From contig NZ_JAUJZH010000019.1 of assembly GCF_030486595.1 (NCBI RefSeq), forward strand, positions 62,001 through 126,000: a DNA stretch of 64,000 bases, written 5' to 3'. The translations under genes were made by a program, and so were the position numbers. This DNA is from Variovorax ginsengisoli. Its GTDB lineage: Bacteria > Pseudomonadota > Gammaproteobacteria > Burkholderiales > Burkholderiaceae_C. Position 1 is the first letter of the stretch. Each line of letters starts with the position of its first letter. Positions 26,273-36,082 of this stretch are shown here, one piece after another. A model generated the notes under the pieces. That model saw nothing but the letters and a program-made list of their open reading frames with translations. It did no database searches and was not told the DNA's origin.

Positions 26273-26662
26273 ATGACAACAGCATCAACATCAACGGCCG
26301 ACGCCAATAAGCGGCTCGTCCTCAAGGCGGCGCAAGAACTCTTCGGGAATCTGGATCTGACCGCAATTGATCGCTACTGGGGGGATTCATACATACAGCA
26401 CAACCCGCTCTACCCGGACGGGAAGGAACAAATTCGCGCACTTATCCAAGGCGCAATTGACAGCGGCGTTCCGACCAAGGCAGAAGTGAAGCGAGTGGTC
26501 GCAGAGGGCGACCTCGTCTGGATTCACGCGAAGAGCTTCTTCTTCGGCAAGGAACTTGCGACGGTCGAAATATTCCGTGTCGAGAACGGAAAGATCGTCG
26601 AGCACTGGGATGTCATCCAGGAAGTGCCCGCGGAATCGGCCAACAGCAATACGATGTTCTAG
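26273..26662 (+). CDS. nuclear transport factor 2 family (SnoaL-like) protein
   Basis: 129 aa without a signal peptide. The pattern LVLKAAQELFGNLDLTAIDRYWGDSYIQHNPLYPDGKEQIRAL and VEIFRVENGKIVEHWDVIQEVP is that of bacterial SnoaL-like polyketide-cyclase-fold proteins. The function is not known; such proteins often bind small hydrophobic molecules. It ends the catabolic region before the conjugation cluster. Confidence 0.83.
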   Translation: MTTASTSTADANKRLVLKAAQELFGNLDLTAIDRYWGDSYIQHNPLYPDGKEQIRALIQGAIDSGVPTKAEVKRVVAEGDLVWIHAKSFFFGKELATVEIFRVENGKIVEHWDVIQEVPAESANSNTMF

Positions 26663-27265
26663 TCCTTGCCCCGCAGGAGCCCCGGTTTTGCAGGGGAAGC
26701 AGTACGAGTTTTGCATATGCGTAGGTATAGAGCACGTATGTCCATCGCAGGAACTTCGAATCGTTATCCGCCAAGCAAACGGGATGGACGAGTCAATCCT
26801 CAAAGCGCTCAAGCTCGTTCCCGAAGCACAACCCGAGTTACCCAGATCGCCGATGGGTCGGTCGAGATGCGGTGCATGTCGCGCGACTGCTGGGCGATTT
26901 GCTCTTCGACCACCAATAAGTCTCCATGGAAGGGAAGTGGATGCTCAACTCTCGCGTCTCCCGCCCGCTTCGCCTTGTTGTGCTTGGTGTGTAGGCCCCA
27001 CTCGCGCATGCAGACAAGTTGACTAGGTCCGACTGCGAAGACAACTGGATTGTGGGCTAGGCATCGACAGTGCCGAGTCTTCGGGGCCCCGCGGAAAGGG
27101 GGAGCAAGAGATACCAATCGAGCCATTTTTCAGCGCGGCGTGAACTGCATCGATGTCGACCTGGCGTGTTCGAGTCAGGGCACCTTGCCGAAAGGCAAGA
27201 TCAAGGAGTGAAAAAAATGAATCGCACTGATGTCACTAGCCTGACGCTTTCTCTCTATCGTCTTG
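26663..27265. other. intergenic stretch before the conjugation cluster
   Basis: No family motif was recognised in any frame. Several short open frames exist on both strands without a ribosome-binding site. It is the likely place of an element boundary, but no attachment-site repeat or integrase gene was found. Confidence 0.35.
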
Positions 27266-27309
27266 CCACCTTCATCACCGTGCGTTTTCTAGCAGACACG
27301 GTGAGGTGG
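27266..27309. promoter_or_regulatory. inverted repeat immediately upstream of lysR
   Basis: CCACC-N5-CACCGTG (27266-27282) and CACGGTG-A-GGTGG (27297-27309) form an imperfect inverted repeat ending 2 bp before the ATG of the LysR gene. It may be an operator or a 5' hairpin that hides the start. Confidence 0.4.
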
Positions 27310-27311
27310 CA

Positions 27312-28199
27312 ATGATCGAGCTGCGGCACCTACGCTACTTCATCGCAGTCGCTGAGGAACTTAGCTTTCGCCGTGCCGCAGAACGCGTGCACATCGATCA
27401 GACCCCGCTATCGCGGACCATCCGCGATCTCGAAGATCAGCTGGGCGTGCAGTTATTTGTCCGCACCCCGCGCAAGTTGCATTTGACGCCTGCCGGTCTG
27501 CGTTTGCTCAAGGAGGTACGGAAGCTTTTCATCCGCGTCGAACGCACTTATCGCGCCGTACGCGATACGGACGTCCGCTTCCGCGCACCGTTGCGAATCG
27601 GGGTGGCCGACGGAATCGCGCAACCCAAACTTTCCGAGTGCTTGGTACGCTGGCGCGAAGTGGCCCCGGAGGTGCCCCTGGAGCTGACCGAGATGCGTGC
27701 TTCGGAGTTGGCGGCAGCATTGCAGCGCGAACAGCTCGATGCAGGCTTTTCATTCGGTCTACCGAATGACGACACCATCTCGCAGCAGCCCGCGTGGAGT
27801 TACCGCGCCATGGCACTGCTGCCGTTTGGGCATGAACTCGCATTGCAGCCTACGCTACCTATCACCGAGGTGCTGGCCTTTCCGCTCCTGTCCTGCCATG
27901 CCGATCGGCTGCCGGGCCTTCTGCATCAGATTCGGGCTATCGCGCAACGCCACTCGACGATTCCTACATTCGCAGGGGAAGCCTCCACGCTGAGCGGCTA
28001 CTTCACGCGCATCGCTGCAGGCCTGGGAGTGGGCTTGGCAGACGCGGGTCACGTTGCCACGCTGTGCCGCTCGGATGTTGTGGCCGTACCACTGCACGAG
28101 GACGAGCGTATCACCACGTACGTGCTGCACAAACACCAGCGCTTCGGTCTACCGCATTCGCTGCAACGATTTGTTGCGCACACCAAAACTTTGCATTAG
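27312..28199 (+). CDS. LysR-family transcriptional regulator of the conjugation module
   Basis: 295 aa from the ATG at 27312. The N-terminal HTH is LRHLRYFIAVAEELSFRRAAERVHIDQTPLSRTIRDLEDQLGVQLFVR, and a LysR effector-binding domain follows. A LysR gene beside traG is a recurring feature of Tn4371-family integrative conjugative elements, so control of transfer genes is plausible. It reads in the same direction as traG, with a 274-bp gap lacking a clear gene. Confidence 0.88.
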   Translation: MIELRHLRYFIAVAEELSFRRAAERVHIDQTPLSRTIRDLEDQLGVQLFVRTPRKLHLTPAGLRLLKEVRKLFIRVERTYRAVRDTDVRFRAPLRIGVADGIAQPKLSECLVRWREVAPEVPLELTEMRASELAAALQREQLDAGFSFGLPNDDTISQQPAWSYRAMALLPFGHELALQPTLPITEVLAFPLLSCHADRLPGLLHQIRAIAQRHSTIPTFAGEASTLSGYFTRIAAGLGVGLADAGHVATLCRSDVVAVPLHEDERITTYVLHKHQRFGLPHSLQRFVAHTKTLH

Positions 28200-28473
28200 T
28201 CGTTACAGCTATCGCTCCTACGACGCGCCGCATGGCGTGATCGGTCTTGGACAGTTCGCGTAGTTGCCTCGATGCTGCTACTCGCTGACGAGTTAAACGC
28301 ATTAAAAGCGCAACTCTGTCGTACGGCCCCAGCTTCTTCCGCCAGCTTACGCCACAACCCGCCCCATCGCTCTTCCATGGGTGTGCGGTTTGGGGCCTCG
28401 ATTCCAAACTCGGGCAAGCGGTGCCGCTGGAGCATGCACGCGCTGGAATCCAGACGCAAAGGAGGAGTAGCCC

Positions 28474-30477
28474 ATGCCGACTCGGGGTGCGACCGGTATT
28501 TTGTTCGGACAGATTGTTGTGGTGCTGGGTATCGCCCTCGCCGGCCTATGGACTGGCACGCAGTGGACGGCGCATGCGCTTGGCAATCAGGCCAGGCTTG
28601 GACCACCTTGGTTCCGCGTTTCGCATTCGCCGGTTTACCAGCCGTGGAAGCTTTTCGAGTGGTGGTATTTCTATGGTGCCTATGCACCCGAGGTATTTGA
28701 GCGCGGCGGGGTCATCGCCGCGTCGAGCGGATTGCTGGCCACGGGCGCGGCCATTGGCATGGCGATCTGGCGCTCACGGTTGGCCAAGCACGTCACAACC
28801 TACGGTTCCGCTCGATGGGCCGAGAACGAGGAGATTGCCGAAACCGGCTTGACTCGGCCTGCCGGTGTGTTCCTTGGCAAGACCGCGCACAGGGACGCCA
28901 AATACCTGCGCCACGAGGGTCCAGAGCACGTGATGGCCTTTGCTCCGACGCGTTCCGGCAAGGGTGTGGGCCTGGTCGTACCGACTCTGCTGTCCTGGCC
29001 AGGCTCGGCAGTGATCCACGACATCAAGGGCGAAAACTGGAACCTCACTGCCGGCTGGCGCGCGCGGTCTTCGCATTGCCTGCTATTCAACCCGACTGAC
29101 GCCAAGTCTGCAGCGTACAACCCGCTGCTCGAAGTACGGCGAGGCATGTACGAAGTCCGAGATGTGCAGAACATCGCCGACATTCTGGTCGATCCTGAAG
29201 GCGCGTTGGAGCGGCGCAACCACTGGGAGAAGACCAGCCATGCCCTGCTGGTCGGTGCCATCTTGCACGTGCTCTACGCCGGCGAGGACAAGACGCTGCG
29301 CGGTGTGGCCAACTTCCTGTCCGATCCGGCATGCCCATTCGAGATGACGCTGCACCGGATGATGACCACCGGGCATCTGGGTGAAGAGGTCCATCCCGTC
29401 GTCGCCTCGGCTGCACGTGAAGTGCTGAACAAGAGCGACAACGAGCGCTCGGGGGTGCTATCCACCGCGATGAGTTTTCTGGGCCTGTACCGTGACCCCA
29501 CGGTCGCCGAAGTCACCTCGCGCTGCGACTGGCGGATCGCCGACCTCATCTCGGCTGCCCATCCGGTCTCGCTCTACCTGGTCGTGCCGCCCTCGGACAT
29601 CAGCCGCACCAAGCCGCTGATTCGCTTGATCCTCAACCAGGTCGGCCGGCGATTGACGGAGTCGCTGGACGGCTCAGACGGCATTGCACGCAAGCACAAG
29701 CTGCTGCTGATGCTGGACGAGTTCCCTGCGCTTGGGCGGCTGGACTTCTTCGAATCCGCACTGGCTTTCATGGCGGGCTACGGCCTGCGTGCCTTCCTGA
29801 TCGCGCAGTCGCTCAACCAGATCGACAAGGCCTACGGCCAGAACCACTCCATCCTGGACAACTGCCACGTGCGCATCGCGTTCGCGACGAACGATGAGCG
29901 CACGGCCAAGCGTATCTCCGAGGCGCTTGGCACAGCGACCGAGCTGCGCGCCCAGCGCAACTACGCCGGGCACCGGCTCGCGCCATGGCTCGGCCACCTC
30001 ATGGTGTCGCGCCAGGAGACGGCCCGTCCTCTGCTCACGCCTGGCGAGGTGATGCAGTTGCCGCAGGACGACGCGGTCGTGATGGTCTCCGGCCATCCGC
30101 CGATCAAGGCGAAGAAGCTGCGGTACTACCAGGACCGGAACTTCACCACGCGCGTCCTGCCCGCGCCCGTGCTGGTTGCCGGCGCGTACGCGGACCGTCC
30201 CGCGACGCGCCCTGACGACTGGAGCGGATTGCCACCGCTGGCTGCACTGTCGACTTCTTCTGGCGGCGATGCGGGCGGTCTTGCCGACGAGGGTGGCCAC
30301 CAGCTCAAACCCGAACTGGATTTCACCGCCGATGCGCCCTTGGTGCCTGACGGCGAGGGCCTGCTGGTGCTTGATGACGAAGACGACGTGCCGCTGCGGC
30401 CGCAAGACGTGGACCGGCAGTTGATGCGCACCGCGCGTTTGGTCGCACTGGACCCTGATGACGGGATCGCGCTATGA
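28474..30477 (+). CDS. traG: type IV coupling protein TraG/VirD4
   Basis: 667 aa, preceded by GGAGG. Two N-terminal membrane segments (GIALAGLWTG and GLLATGAAIGMAIW regions) precede the ATPase domain with Walker A APTRSGKGVG and Walker B LLMLDEFPALG. It couples relaxosome DNA to the mating channel at the inner membrane. A long acidic, poorly conserved tail follows. The last codons overlap the CopG-like gene (ATGA). Closest in kind to TraG of Tn4371-type elements. Confidence 0.93.
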   Translation: MPTRGATGILFGQIVVVLGIALAGLWTGTQWTAHALGNQARLGPPWFRVSHSPVYQPWKLFEWWYFYGAYAPEVFERGGVIAASSGLLATGAAIGMAIWRSRLAKHVTTYGSARWAENEEIAETGLTRPAGVFLGKTAHRDAKYLRHEGPEHVMAFAPTRSGKGVGLVVPTLLSWPGSAVIHDIKGENWNLTAGWRARSSHCLLFNPTDAKSAAYNPLLEVRRGMYEVRDVQNIADILVDPEGALERRNHWEKTSHALLVGAILHVLYAGEDKTLRGVANFLSDPACPFEMTLHRMMTTGHLGEEVHPVVASAAREVLNKSDNERSGVLSTAMSFLGLYRDPTVAEVTSRCDWRIADLISAAHPVSLYLVVPPSDISRTKPLIRLILNQVGRRLTESLDGSDGIARKHKLLLMLDEFPALGRLDFFESALAFMAGYGLRAFLIAQSLNQIDKAYGQNHSILDNCHVRIAFATNDERTAKRISEALGTATELRAQRNYAGHRLAPWLGHLMVSRQETARPLLTPGEVMQLPQDDAVVMVSGHPPIKAKKLRYYQDRNFTTRVLPAPVLVAGAYADRPATRPDDWSGLPPLAALSTSSGGDAGGLADEGGHQLKPELDFTADAPLVPDGEGLLVLDDEDDVPLRPQDVDRQLMRTARLVALDPDDGIAL

Positions 30478-30959
30478 CCCGCGCCCGGCTGAACATCTTC
30501 ATCGAGCCGGAGCACGCGAAGCGTCTGGACCAGATCGCGGCGCACAAGGGCGTGTCGAAGTCCGCCGTGATCGCTGCGGCGCTGGCTTCGTTCCTCTCGC
30601 CCGATGGGGAGGACCAGCGTGAGGCCGCCATCGCCAAACGCCTGGACCAGCTTTCACGCCAGTTCGACCGCCTGGAGCGCGACCAGAACGTGCTGATCGA
30701 GACGGTGGCGCTCTACGTCCGCTACTTCTTGACGGTCTCGATCCCTGTTCCCGAGGGACAGCAGGAGGCCGCTCGCGCGCAGGGGCGCGCCCGCTACGTG
30801 CAGTTCATCGAACAGCTCGCGCGCCAGATCCAGCGCGGGCGCAGCCTGGTGCGCGAAGTCCATGAGGACATTGGACCCGCTGCAGCTGACCCGACGCAGG
30901 CGGATGCCCAGTCGGGGACCGATGCCGACGCCATGGAGGTTCCTCGTGAACCTGCCTGA
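30474..30959 (+). CDS. CopG-like ribbon-helix-helix protein of the conjugation operon
   Basis: 161 aa. The N-terminal ribbon-helix-helix (ARLNIFIEPEHAKRLDQIAAHKGVSKSAVIAAALASFL) is followed by a predicted coiled coil (AKRLDQLSRQFDRLERDQNVLIETVALYVRYFLT). It overlaps traG (ATGA) and its end overlaps the trbB start. A conserved gene in this position is known in Tn4371-like transfer operons; it may autoregulate the operon or help assemble the relaxosome. Confidence 0.85.
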   Translation: MTRARLNIFIEPEHAKRLDQIAAHKGVSKSAVIAAALASFLSPDGEDQREAAIAKRLDQLSRQFDRLERDQNVLIETVALYVRYFLTVSIPVPEGQQEAARAQGRARYVQFIEQLARQIQRGRSLVREVHEDIGPAAADPTQADAQSGTDADAMEVPREPA

Positions 30960-31962
30960 TCCGAACGGCATGGACGCCTCGTTGGAGCGGCGCATCCGCA
31001 TGCTGCGCACAGCCATGGGGCCGGAGATTGCGGCCGCGTTGGAGGACCCCGAAGTCGTCGAAGTGCTGCTGAACCCGGACGGCTCGCTTTGGGTGGACCG
31101 GCTGGGCTCGGGCCGGGAGGCCACCGGCGCAGCGATTCCGCCCGCAGTGGCCGAACGGATCATCCGGCTGGTGGCCGCGCACGTGCGGACCGAGGTGCAT
31201 CCGGGCGCACCGATCCTGTCGGCCGAGCTGCCTGAGACTGGTGAACGCTTCCTTGGGGTGCTGCCGCCCGTCGTGCGCGCGCCGTCGTTTGCGATCCGCA
31301 AGCGGGCGCTGCACATCATGACGCTGGCCCATTACGTGGCCGATGGCGTGATGACCGAGGAGCAGGCGGCGTTCCTGCGCCGCGCGGTGCGCGAGCGCCT
31401 GAACGTCGTCATCGCGGGCGGCACCAGCACCGGCAAGACCACGCTGGCCAATGCCTTGCTCGACGAGATCGCAGAGACGCGCGACCGTGTGCTGATCCTC
31501 GAAGACACGGTGGAGCTCCAGTGCCGCAGCGACGACCATGTGTGCATGCGCACCGAGCCGGGCGTGAGCACCATGGCCGACCTGGTGCGTGCCACCTTGC
31601 GGCTGCGACCGGACCGCATTGTCGTCGGCGAGGTGCGCGGCTCCGAAGCACTGGACCTGCTCAAGGCCTGGGGCACTGGACACCCCGGCGGCATTGCCAC
31701 CGTGCATGCCGGCTCGGCGCACGGCGCGCTCACGCGGCTGGAGCAACTGGTGCAGGAGGTCAGCGTGACCATCCCGCGCGCCCTGATTGCCGAGGCGGTC
31801 AACGTCATCGTCTTCATTGCCGGCCGTGGCCGCTCGCGCCGCGTGCGAGAGATCGCGCGCGTCGTCGGCCATGACAGCCACGGCTACCAGCTCGATACCG
31901 AGCTGTCTTTCTTCCCGTCGCTTCCTCCTTCCAACCCTTCTTCCACAGGAGATCCTTCATGA
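30946..31962 (+). CDS. trbB: conjugal transfer ATPase TrbB (VirB11-like)
   Basis: 338 aa from a GTG at 30946, chosen because GGAGG lies at 30935-30939. Walker A is AGGTSTGKTTLANALL, followed by the Asp box ILEDTVELQC, RPDRIVVGEVRG and the His box GTGHPGGIATVHAG. Hexameric cytoplasmic ATPase that powers pilus assembly and DNA transfer. Translationally coupled to the CopG-like gene (14-bp overlap) and to trbC (ATGA). Confidence 0.93.
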   Translation: MNLPDPNGMDASLERRIRMLRTAMGPEIAAALEDPEVVEVLLNPDGSLWVDRLGSGREATGAAIPPAVAERIIRLVAAHVRTEVHPGAPILSAELPETGERFLGVLPPVVRAPSFAIRKRALHIMTLAHYVADGVMTEEQAAFLRRAVRERLNVVIAGGTSTGKTTLANALLDEIAETRDRVLILEDTVELQCRSDDHVCMRTEPGVSTMADLVRATLRLRPDRIVVGEVRGSEALDLLKAWGTGHPGGIATVHAGSAHGALTRLEQLVQEVSVTIPRALIAEAVNVIVFIAGRGRSRRVREIARVVGHDSHGYQLDTELSFFPSLPPSNPSSTGDPS

Positions 31963-32291
31963 CGACTTCACGCGTTTCCGCAAAACCGCTTCTCTACGTT
32001 GCCGCCGCAGCGGCGCTGCTGCTCGCCGTGGCGCTGCCCGCGCATGCGGCCGGCTCGAACATGCCTTGGGAGGCACCGCTGCAATCGGTGCTCGAATCCA
32101 TTCAGGGACCGGTGGCACGGATCATTGCAGTGATCGTCATCATTTCGACTGGCCTGGCCCTAGCCTTCGGCGACACCAGCGGCGGCTTCCGGAAATTGAT
32201 CCAGATCGTGTTTGGTCTGTCGATCGCTTTCGCCGCGTCCAGTTTCTTCCTGACCTTCTTCAGCTTCACGGGCGGGGCGGTGCTGGCATGA
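31959..32291 (+). CDS. trbC: conjugal pilin TrbC (VirB2-like)
   Basis: 110 aa with a long signal sequence (AAAAALLLAVALPAHAAGS) and two hydrophobic segments (IARIIAVIVIISTGLALAFGD, VFGLSIAFAASSFFLTFF) separated by a short polar loop. This is the typical pilin-subunit layout. Overlaps trbB and trbD by 4 bp each. Confidence 0.9.
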   Translation: MTTSRVSAKPLLYVAAAAALLLAVALPAHAAGSNMPWEAPLQSVLESIQGPVARIIAVIVIISTGLALAFGDTSGGFRKLIQIVFGLSIAFAASSFFLTFFSFTGGAVLA

Positions 32292-32560
32292 ACTCCACCA
32301 TCGGAAGTCTGGCCGGCTTCGAGGTGCCGCTGCACCGGTCTTTGACCGAGCCGATCCTGCTGGGTGGGGCACCGCGCACCGTGGCGATCGCCAACGGCAC
32401 GCTGGCCGCCGCAGTCGGCTTGGGCCTGCAGCTCTGGCTTCCCGGCTTCGGGCTATGGGTCATCGGACATTCGCTCGCCGTCTGGGGAGCTCGCCTGGAC
32501 CCGCAATTCATGCAGGTCTTCGCGCGACACATCAAGCACCGGCAGTTGCTGGACGTGTGA
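32288..32560 (+). CDS. trbD: conjugal transfer protein TrbD (VirB3-like)
   Basis: 90 aa. VEV-type start (EVPLHRSLTEPILLGGAPRTVAIANG) and a hydrophobic pair (LAAAVGLGLQLWLPGFGLWVIGHSLAVW) match inner-membrane VirB3/TrbD. It starts in a 4-bp overlap with trbC and is followed 7 bp later by trbE. Confidence 0.9.
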   Translation: MNSTIGSLAGFEVPLHRSLTEPILLGGAPRTVAIANGTLAAAVGLGLQLWLPGFGLWVIGHSLAVWGARLDPQFMQVFARHIKHRQLLDV

Positions 32561-32567
32561 GGTCACG

Positions 32568-35006
32568 ATGTTGAATCTCACCGAATACCGCAAGCGCCCC
32601 GCGTTGCTGGCCGACTGGTTACCGTGGGCCGGAATGGTGGCGCCCGGCGTCGTGCTCAACAAGGATGGCTCGTTCCAGCGCACGGCACGGTTCCGGGGGC
32701 CGGACCTGGACAGCGCGACACAAGGAGAGTTGGTCGCCACGTCGGCGCGGCTCAACAACGCGCTACGGCGTCTCGGCTCCGGTTGGGCCTTGTTCGTCGA
32801 CGCCGTGCGACGCGAAGCGGCTGACTATCCCGATTCGAGCTTTCCCGAGCCGCTCTCGTGGCTGGTTGACGAAGAACGCCGTGCCGCTTTCGAGGAGGAC
32901 GCCAGCCACTTCGAAAGCAGCTACCACGTGACGCTGCTGTACCTGCCGCCTGAGGAGTCGACGGCCCGCGCGGCCCGGATGCTCTATGAGAACCACCGGT
33001 CCGAAGGCGTGGATTGGCGTGAGCGGCTCGAAGCCTTCGTGTCCGAGACCGAACGCCTCTTCGGTCTGCTCGACGGCGTGATGCCGGAGATCTCATGGCT
33101 CGACGACGCGCAGACCTTGACCTACCTGCATGGCTGCGTGTCCACGCGCCGGCATGCGGTGGCCGTGCCCGAGGTAGCCATGCATCTGGACGCGCTGCTG
33201 GCCGACGAACCGTTAGTGGGCGGTCTGGCGCCGATGCTCGGAAATCAGCACCTGCGGGCGCTGTCGATTCGCGGGTTTCCGACCTCCACTTGGCCGGGCC
33301 TGCTCGACGATCTGAACCGCTTAGGCTTCGCCTACCGCTGGAGCACGCGATTCCTGTGCCTGGACAAGGCTGAGTCGGAGAAGGAACTGAGCCGCCTGCG
33401 CCGCCAGTGGTTCGCCAAGCGCAAGAATATCGTTGCGCTGCTGCGCGAAACCATCTTCCAGCAGGAGAGTCCGCTGGTGGATTCCGATGCCTCGAACAAG
33501 GCAACGGACGCCGACGCGGCACTGCAGGAGCTGGGCGGCGACCAGGTGGCCTTCGGCTACGTCACGGCCACGGTGACCGTACTCGACGCCGACGCCACTG
33601 CGGCCGACGAAAAGCTGCGTGCCGTCGAACGGGCCATCCAGGGTCGCGGCTTCGTCACCATACCCGAGACATTGAACGCGGTCGATGCTTGGCTGTCATC
33701 GGTGCCGGGCCACGCCTACGCGAACGTGCGCCAACCCATTGTTTCGACGTTGAACTTGGCGCACATGATGCCGGTGTCGGCCGTGTGGGCCGGGCCGGAG
33801 CGCAATGCGCACCTTGATGGCCCGCCGCTGATCGTCACCCGCACCGATGGAGCGACGCCGTTCCGTCTGGTCACGCACATCGGCGACGTTGGCCATACAC
33901 TGATCGTGGGACCGACCGGCATGGGCAAGTCGGTTCTGCTCGCGACGCTGGCGATGCAGTTCCGTCGCTACCCGGGCTCGCGCATCTTCGCCTTCGACAT
34001 GGGCCGCTCCATGCGAGCCACCATTCTCGGGCTCGGCGGCGAACACTACGACCTCGGCACCGAGGGCGCCATTGCGTTCCAGCCACTCGCCCGCATCGAC
34101 CAGCACGGCTACCGCACCTGGGCGGCCGAGTGGATCGAGGGGCGCTTGATTCAAGAAGGCGTCACCGTCGGCCCGCCCGAGAAGGACGCCGTCTGGTCGG
34201 CGCTCAACAGTCTGGCCAGCGCTCCGTTCGAGCAGCGAACCATGACCGGGCTGTCGGTGCTGCTGCAGTCCAACGCCCTGCGTCAGGCCCTGCAGCCCTA
34301 CGTTCTGGGTGGCGCGCACGGCAAGCTGCTCGATGCCGAAAGGGACCGGCTCGGTACTGCATCTGTGCAGGGCTTCGAGATGGAAGAGCTGATGCACAGC
34401 AAGGCGGCAGTGCTGGCGGTGCTCGGCTACCTGTTTGCCCGCTTCGACGAGCGCTTCGATGGCGCGCCTACGTTGCTGATTCTGGATGAGGCCTGGCTGT
34501 TCCTCGATGACACGGTGTTCGCATCGCGCATCCGTCAGTGGCTCAAGACGCTACGCAAGAAGAACGTCTCGGTGATCTTCGCCACGCAGTCGCTGGCGGA
34601 CATCAAGGATTCGACGATTGCGCCGGCCATCGTGGAGAGCTGCGCAAGCCGCATTTTCCTGCCGAACCCGCAGGCGACCGAGCCGCAGATTCGGGTGATC
34701 TACGAGGGTTTCGGACTCAACGGGCGGCAGATGGAAATCGTCGCGACTGCGCAACCCAAACGCGACTACTACTACCAGTCGCGGCTGGGCAACCGGGTTT
34801 TCGACCTCGGACTGGGGTCGGTGGCGCTGGCGTTTGCCGGAGCGTCCACACCCGAAGACCAACGGGCCATCGACGCCGTGTCCGCAGCCGCCACTTCCTC
34901 GGGCTTCGCAGCAGCTTGGCTGCGCCACCGCGACCTCGATTGGGCCGCTGACCTCATCCCATCGTTTCCATTCATTCCTTCGTCACTTCAGGAGAACTCA
35001 CCATGA
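32568..35006 (+). CDS. trbE: conjugal transfer ATPase TrbE (VirB4-like)
   Basis: 812 aa from the ATG at 32568; a longer in-frame extension upstream overlaps trbD and is not used. N-terminal CagE/TrbE-VirB domain, then Walker A GPTGMGKSVLLATLA and Walker B LLILDEAWLFLDD, with the ATQSLADI and VESCASRIFLPNP motifs of VirB4 ATPases. Inner-membrane-associated motor of the mating-pair apparatus. ATGA overlap with trbJ. Confidence 0.94.
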   Translation: MLNLTEYRKRPALLADWLPWAGMVAPGVVLNKDGSFQRTARFRGPDLDSATQGELVATSARLNNALRRLGSGWALFVDAVRREAADYPDSSFPEPLSWLVDEERRAAFEEDASHFESSYHVTLLYLPPEESTARAARMLYENHRSEGVDWRERLEAFVSETERLFGLLDGVMPEISWLDDAQTLTYLHGCVSTRRHAVAVPEVAMHLDALLADEPLVGGLAPMLGNQHLRALSIRGFPTSTWPGLLDDLNRLGFAYRWSTRFLCLDKAESEKELSRLRRQWFAKRKNIVALLRETIFQQESPLVDSDASNKATDADAALQELGGDQVAFGYVTATVTVLDADATAADEKLRAVERAIQGRGFVTIPETLNAVDAWLSSVPGHAYANVRQPIVSTLNLAHMMPVSAVWAGPERNAHLDGPPLIVTRTDGATPFRLVTHIGDVGHTLIVGPTGMGKSVLLATLAMQFRRYPGSRIFAFDMGRSMRATILGLGGEHYDLGTEGAIAFQPLARIDQHGYRTWAAEWIEGRLIQEGVTVGPPEKDAVWSALNSLASAPFEQRTMTGLSVLLQSNALRQALQPYVLGGAHGKLLDAERDRLGTASVQGFEMEELMHSKAAVLAVLGYLFARFDERFDGAPTLLILDEAWLFLDDTVFASRIRQWLKTLRKKNVSVIFATQSLADIKDSTIAPAIVESCASRIFLPNPQATEPQIRVIYEGFGLNGRQMEIVATAQPKRDYYYQSRLGNRVFDLGLGSVALAFAGASTPEDQRAIDAVSAAATSSGFAAAWLRHRDLDWAADLIPSFPFIPSSLQENSP

Positions 35007-35731
35007 AGAAGCAGCTTCTCGCCGCCGCTGCGGCGTCGCTGATCGCCATTGCTCCCGCCGCGCATGCGCAGTGGGTCGTGATCGATCCCACCAATCTGGC
35101 GCAGAACATCATGACGGCCGCCAACACGCTTGAGCAGATCAACAACCAGATCAAACAGTTGCAGAACCAGGCGCAATCGCTGATGAATCAGGCACGCAAT
35201 CTGACCAGCCTGGATTTCAGCGCGCTCAATGAGCTGCGCGCAGCCCTATCGGCGACGAACCAGTTGATCCAGCAGGGCCAGGGCCTGGCCTTCAACGTTG
35301 CGCAGATGGAGACGGATTTCCGTCGGCTGTACCCCGAGTCTTATTCGGCGGCGATCTCGGGCACGCAGATGGCGACCGACGCGCGCACGCGCTGGACCAA
35401 CTCCCTCGAAGCGCTGCGCACCGCGGCCAAGGTGCAGTCCCAGGCAGTGCAGAACTTCACGTCCGACGAGCGGACCCTGACCGACCTGGTGAACCGCAGC
35501 CAGTCGGCCGCCGGGGCCCTGCAGGCAATGCAAGCGACGAACCAGTTGCTGGCCCTGCAATCGCGCCAGGCGATGCAGGCGCAGCAGCTCCAGATCACGC
35601 AGGATCGTGCGACGGCGCTGGAGCAGGCGCGGCAGGTCGCGGTGCAGGAGCGCGCACGCGAGGTGCGCCGGCGTTTCCAGGGCGACGGCACGACGTACAC
35701 GCCCTACACGGTCAACTTCTACAGCAACTGA
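35003..35731 (+). CDS. trbJ: conjugal transfer protein TrbJ (VirB5-like)
   Basis: 242 aa with a Sec signal (KKQLLAAAAASLIAIAPAAHAQW) and a mature domain rich in Gln/Asn coiled coil (LEQINNQIKQLQNQAQSLMNQARNLTSLDF), as in P-type TrbJ minor pilus components. Located in the periplasm or at the pilus tip. It follows trbE with a 4-bp overlap. Confidence 0.9.
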   Translation: MKKQLLAAAAASLIAIAPAAHAQWVVIDPTNLAQNIMTAANTLEQINNQIKQLQNQAQSLMNQARNLTSLDFSALNELRAALSATNQLIQQGQGLAFNVAQMETDFRRLYPESYSAAISGTQMATDARTRWTNSLEALRTAAKVQSQAVQNFTSDERTLTDLVNRSQSAAGALQAMQATNQLLALQSRQAMQAQQLQITQDRATALEQARQVAVQERAREVRRRFQGDGTTYTPYTVNFYSN

Positions 35732-35740
35732 GGGGCGGCC

Positions 35741-36079
35741 ATGAGACAGCTTCTGATCATGATCCTGGCCGCTGTCGCAGCGGTGTTGGTTGCTGCCTGC
35801 AGCAAGCCCGCGCCCATCGAGTCCGTCGAGTCGCTGATGGCCAATCCCGAGCGCCTGAAGGAACTGCGCGCGCAATGCAAGGTTGACCACGCCAAGGTCG
35901 GCGATGCCCAGTGCAACGCGGTGGCAGAGGCAACGCGCCAGCGGTTCTTTGGCAGCGACGGGCCGAAGTACACGCCGCCCTCTTCGACCACATCCCCGCC
36001 GCCGGCAGCGTTCTCTCCGCCCGCGGCATCGGCGTCCGCAGCACCGTCTCCCGTGCCTCCATCGGCGCCCAAGGACTGA
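35741..36079 (+). CDS. entry-exclusion lipoprotein (EexN/TrbK-like)
   Basis: 112 aa with a lipoprotein signal ending in V-A-A-C-S (Cys20) and a small conserved domain (ESLMANPERLKELRAQCKVDH, CNAVAEATRQRFF) typical of EexN lipoproteins, followed by a Pro/Ser-rich tail. Such proteins block redundant uptake of the same element. Its place between trbJ and trbL equals that of trbK in P-type operons. Confidence 0.82.
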   Translation: MRQLLIMILAAVAAVLVAACSKPAPIESVESLMANPERLKELRAQCKVDHAKVGDAQCNAVAEATRQRFFGSDGPKYTPPSSTTSPPPAAFSPPAASASAAPSPVPPSAPKD

Positions 36080-36082
36080 CCG

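Noticed and set aside
26663..27265. Possible gene or IS remnant between the NTF2-like gene and lysR
   Set aside because: Short open frames exist on both strands but none matches a family or has a ribosome-binding site.
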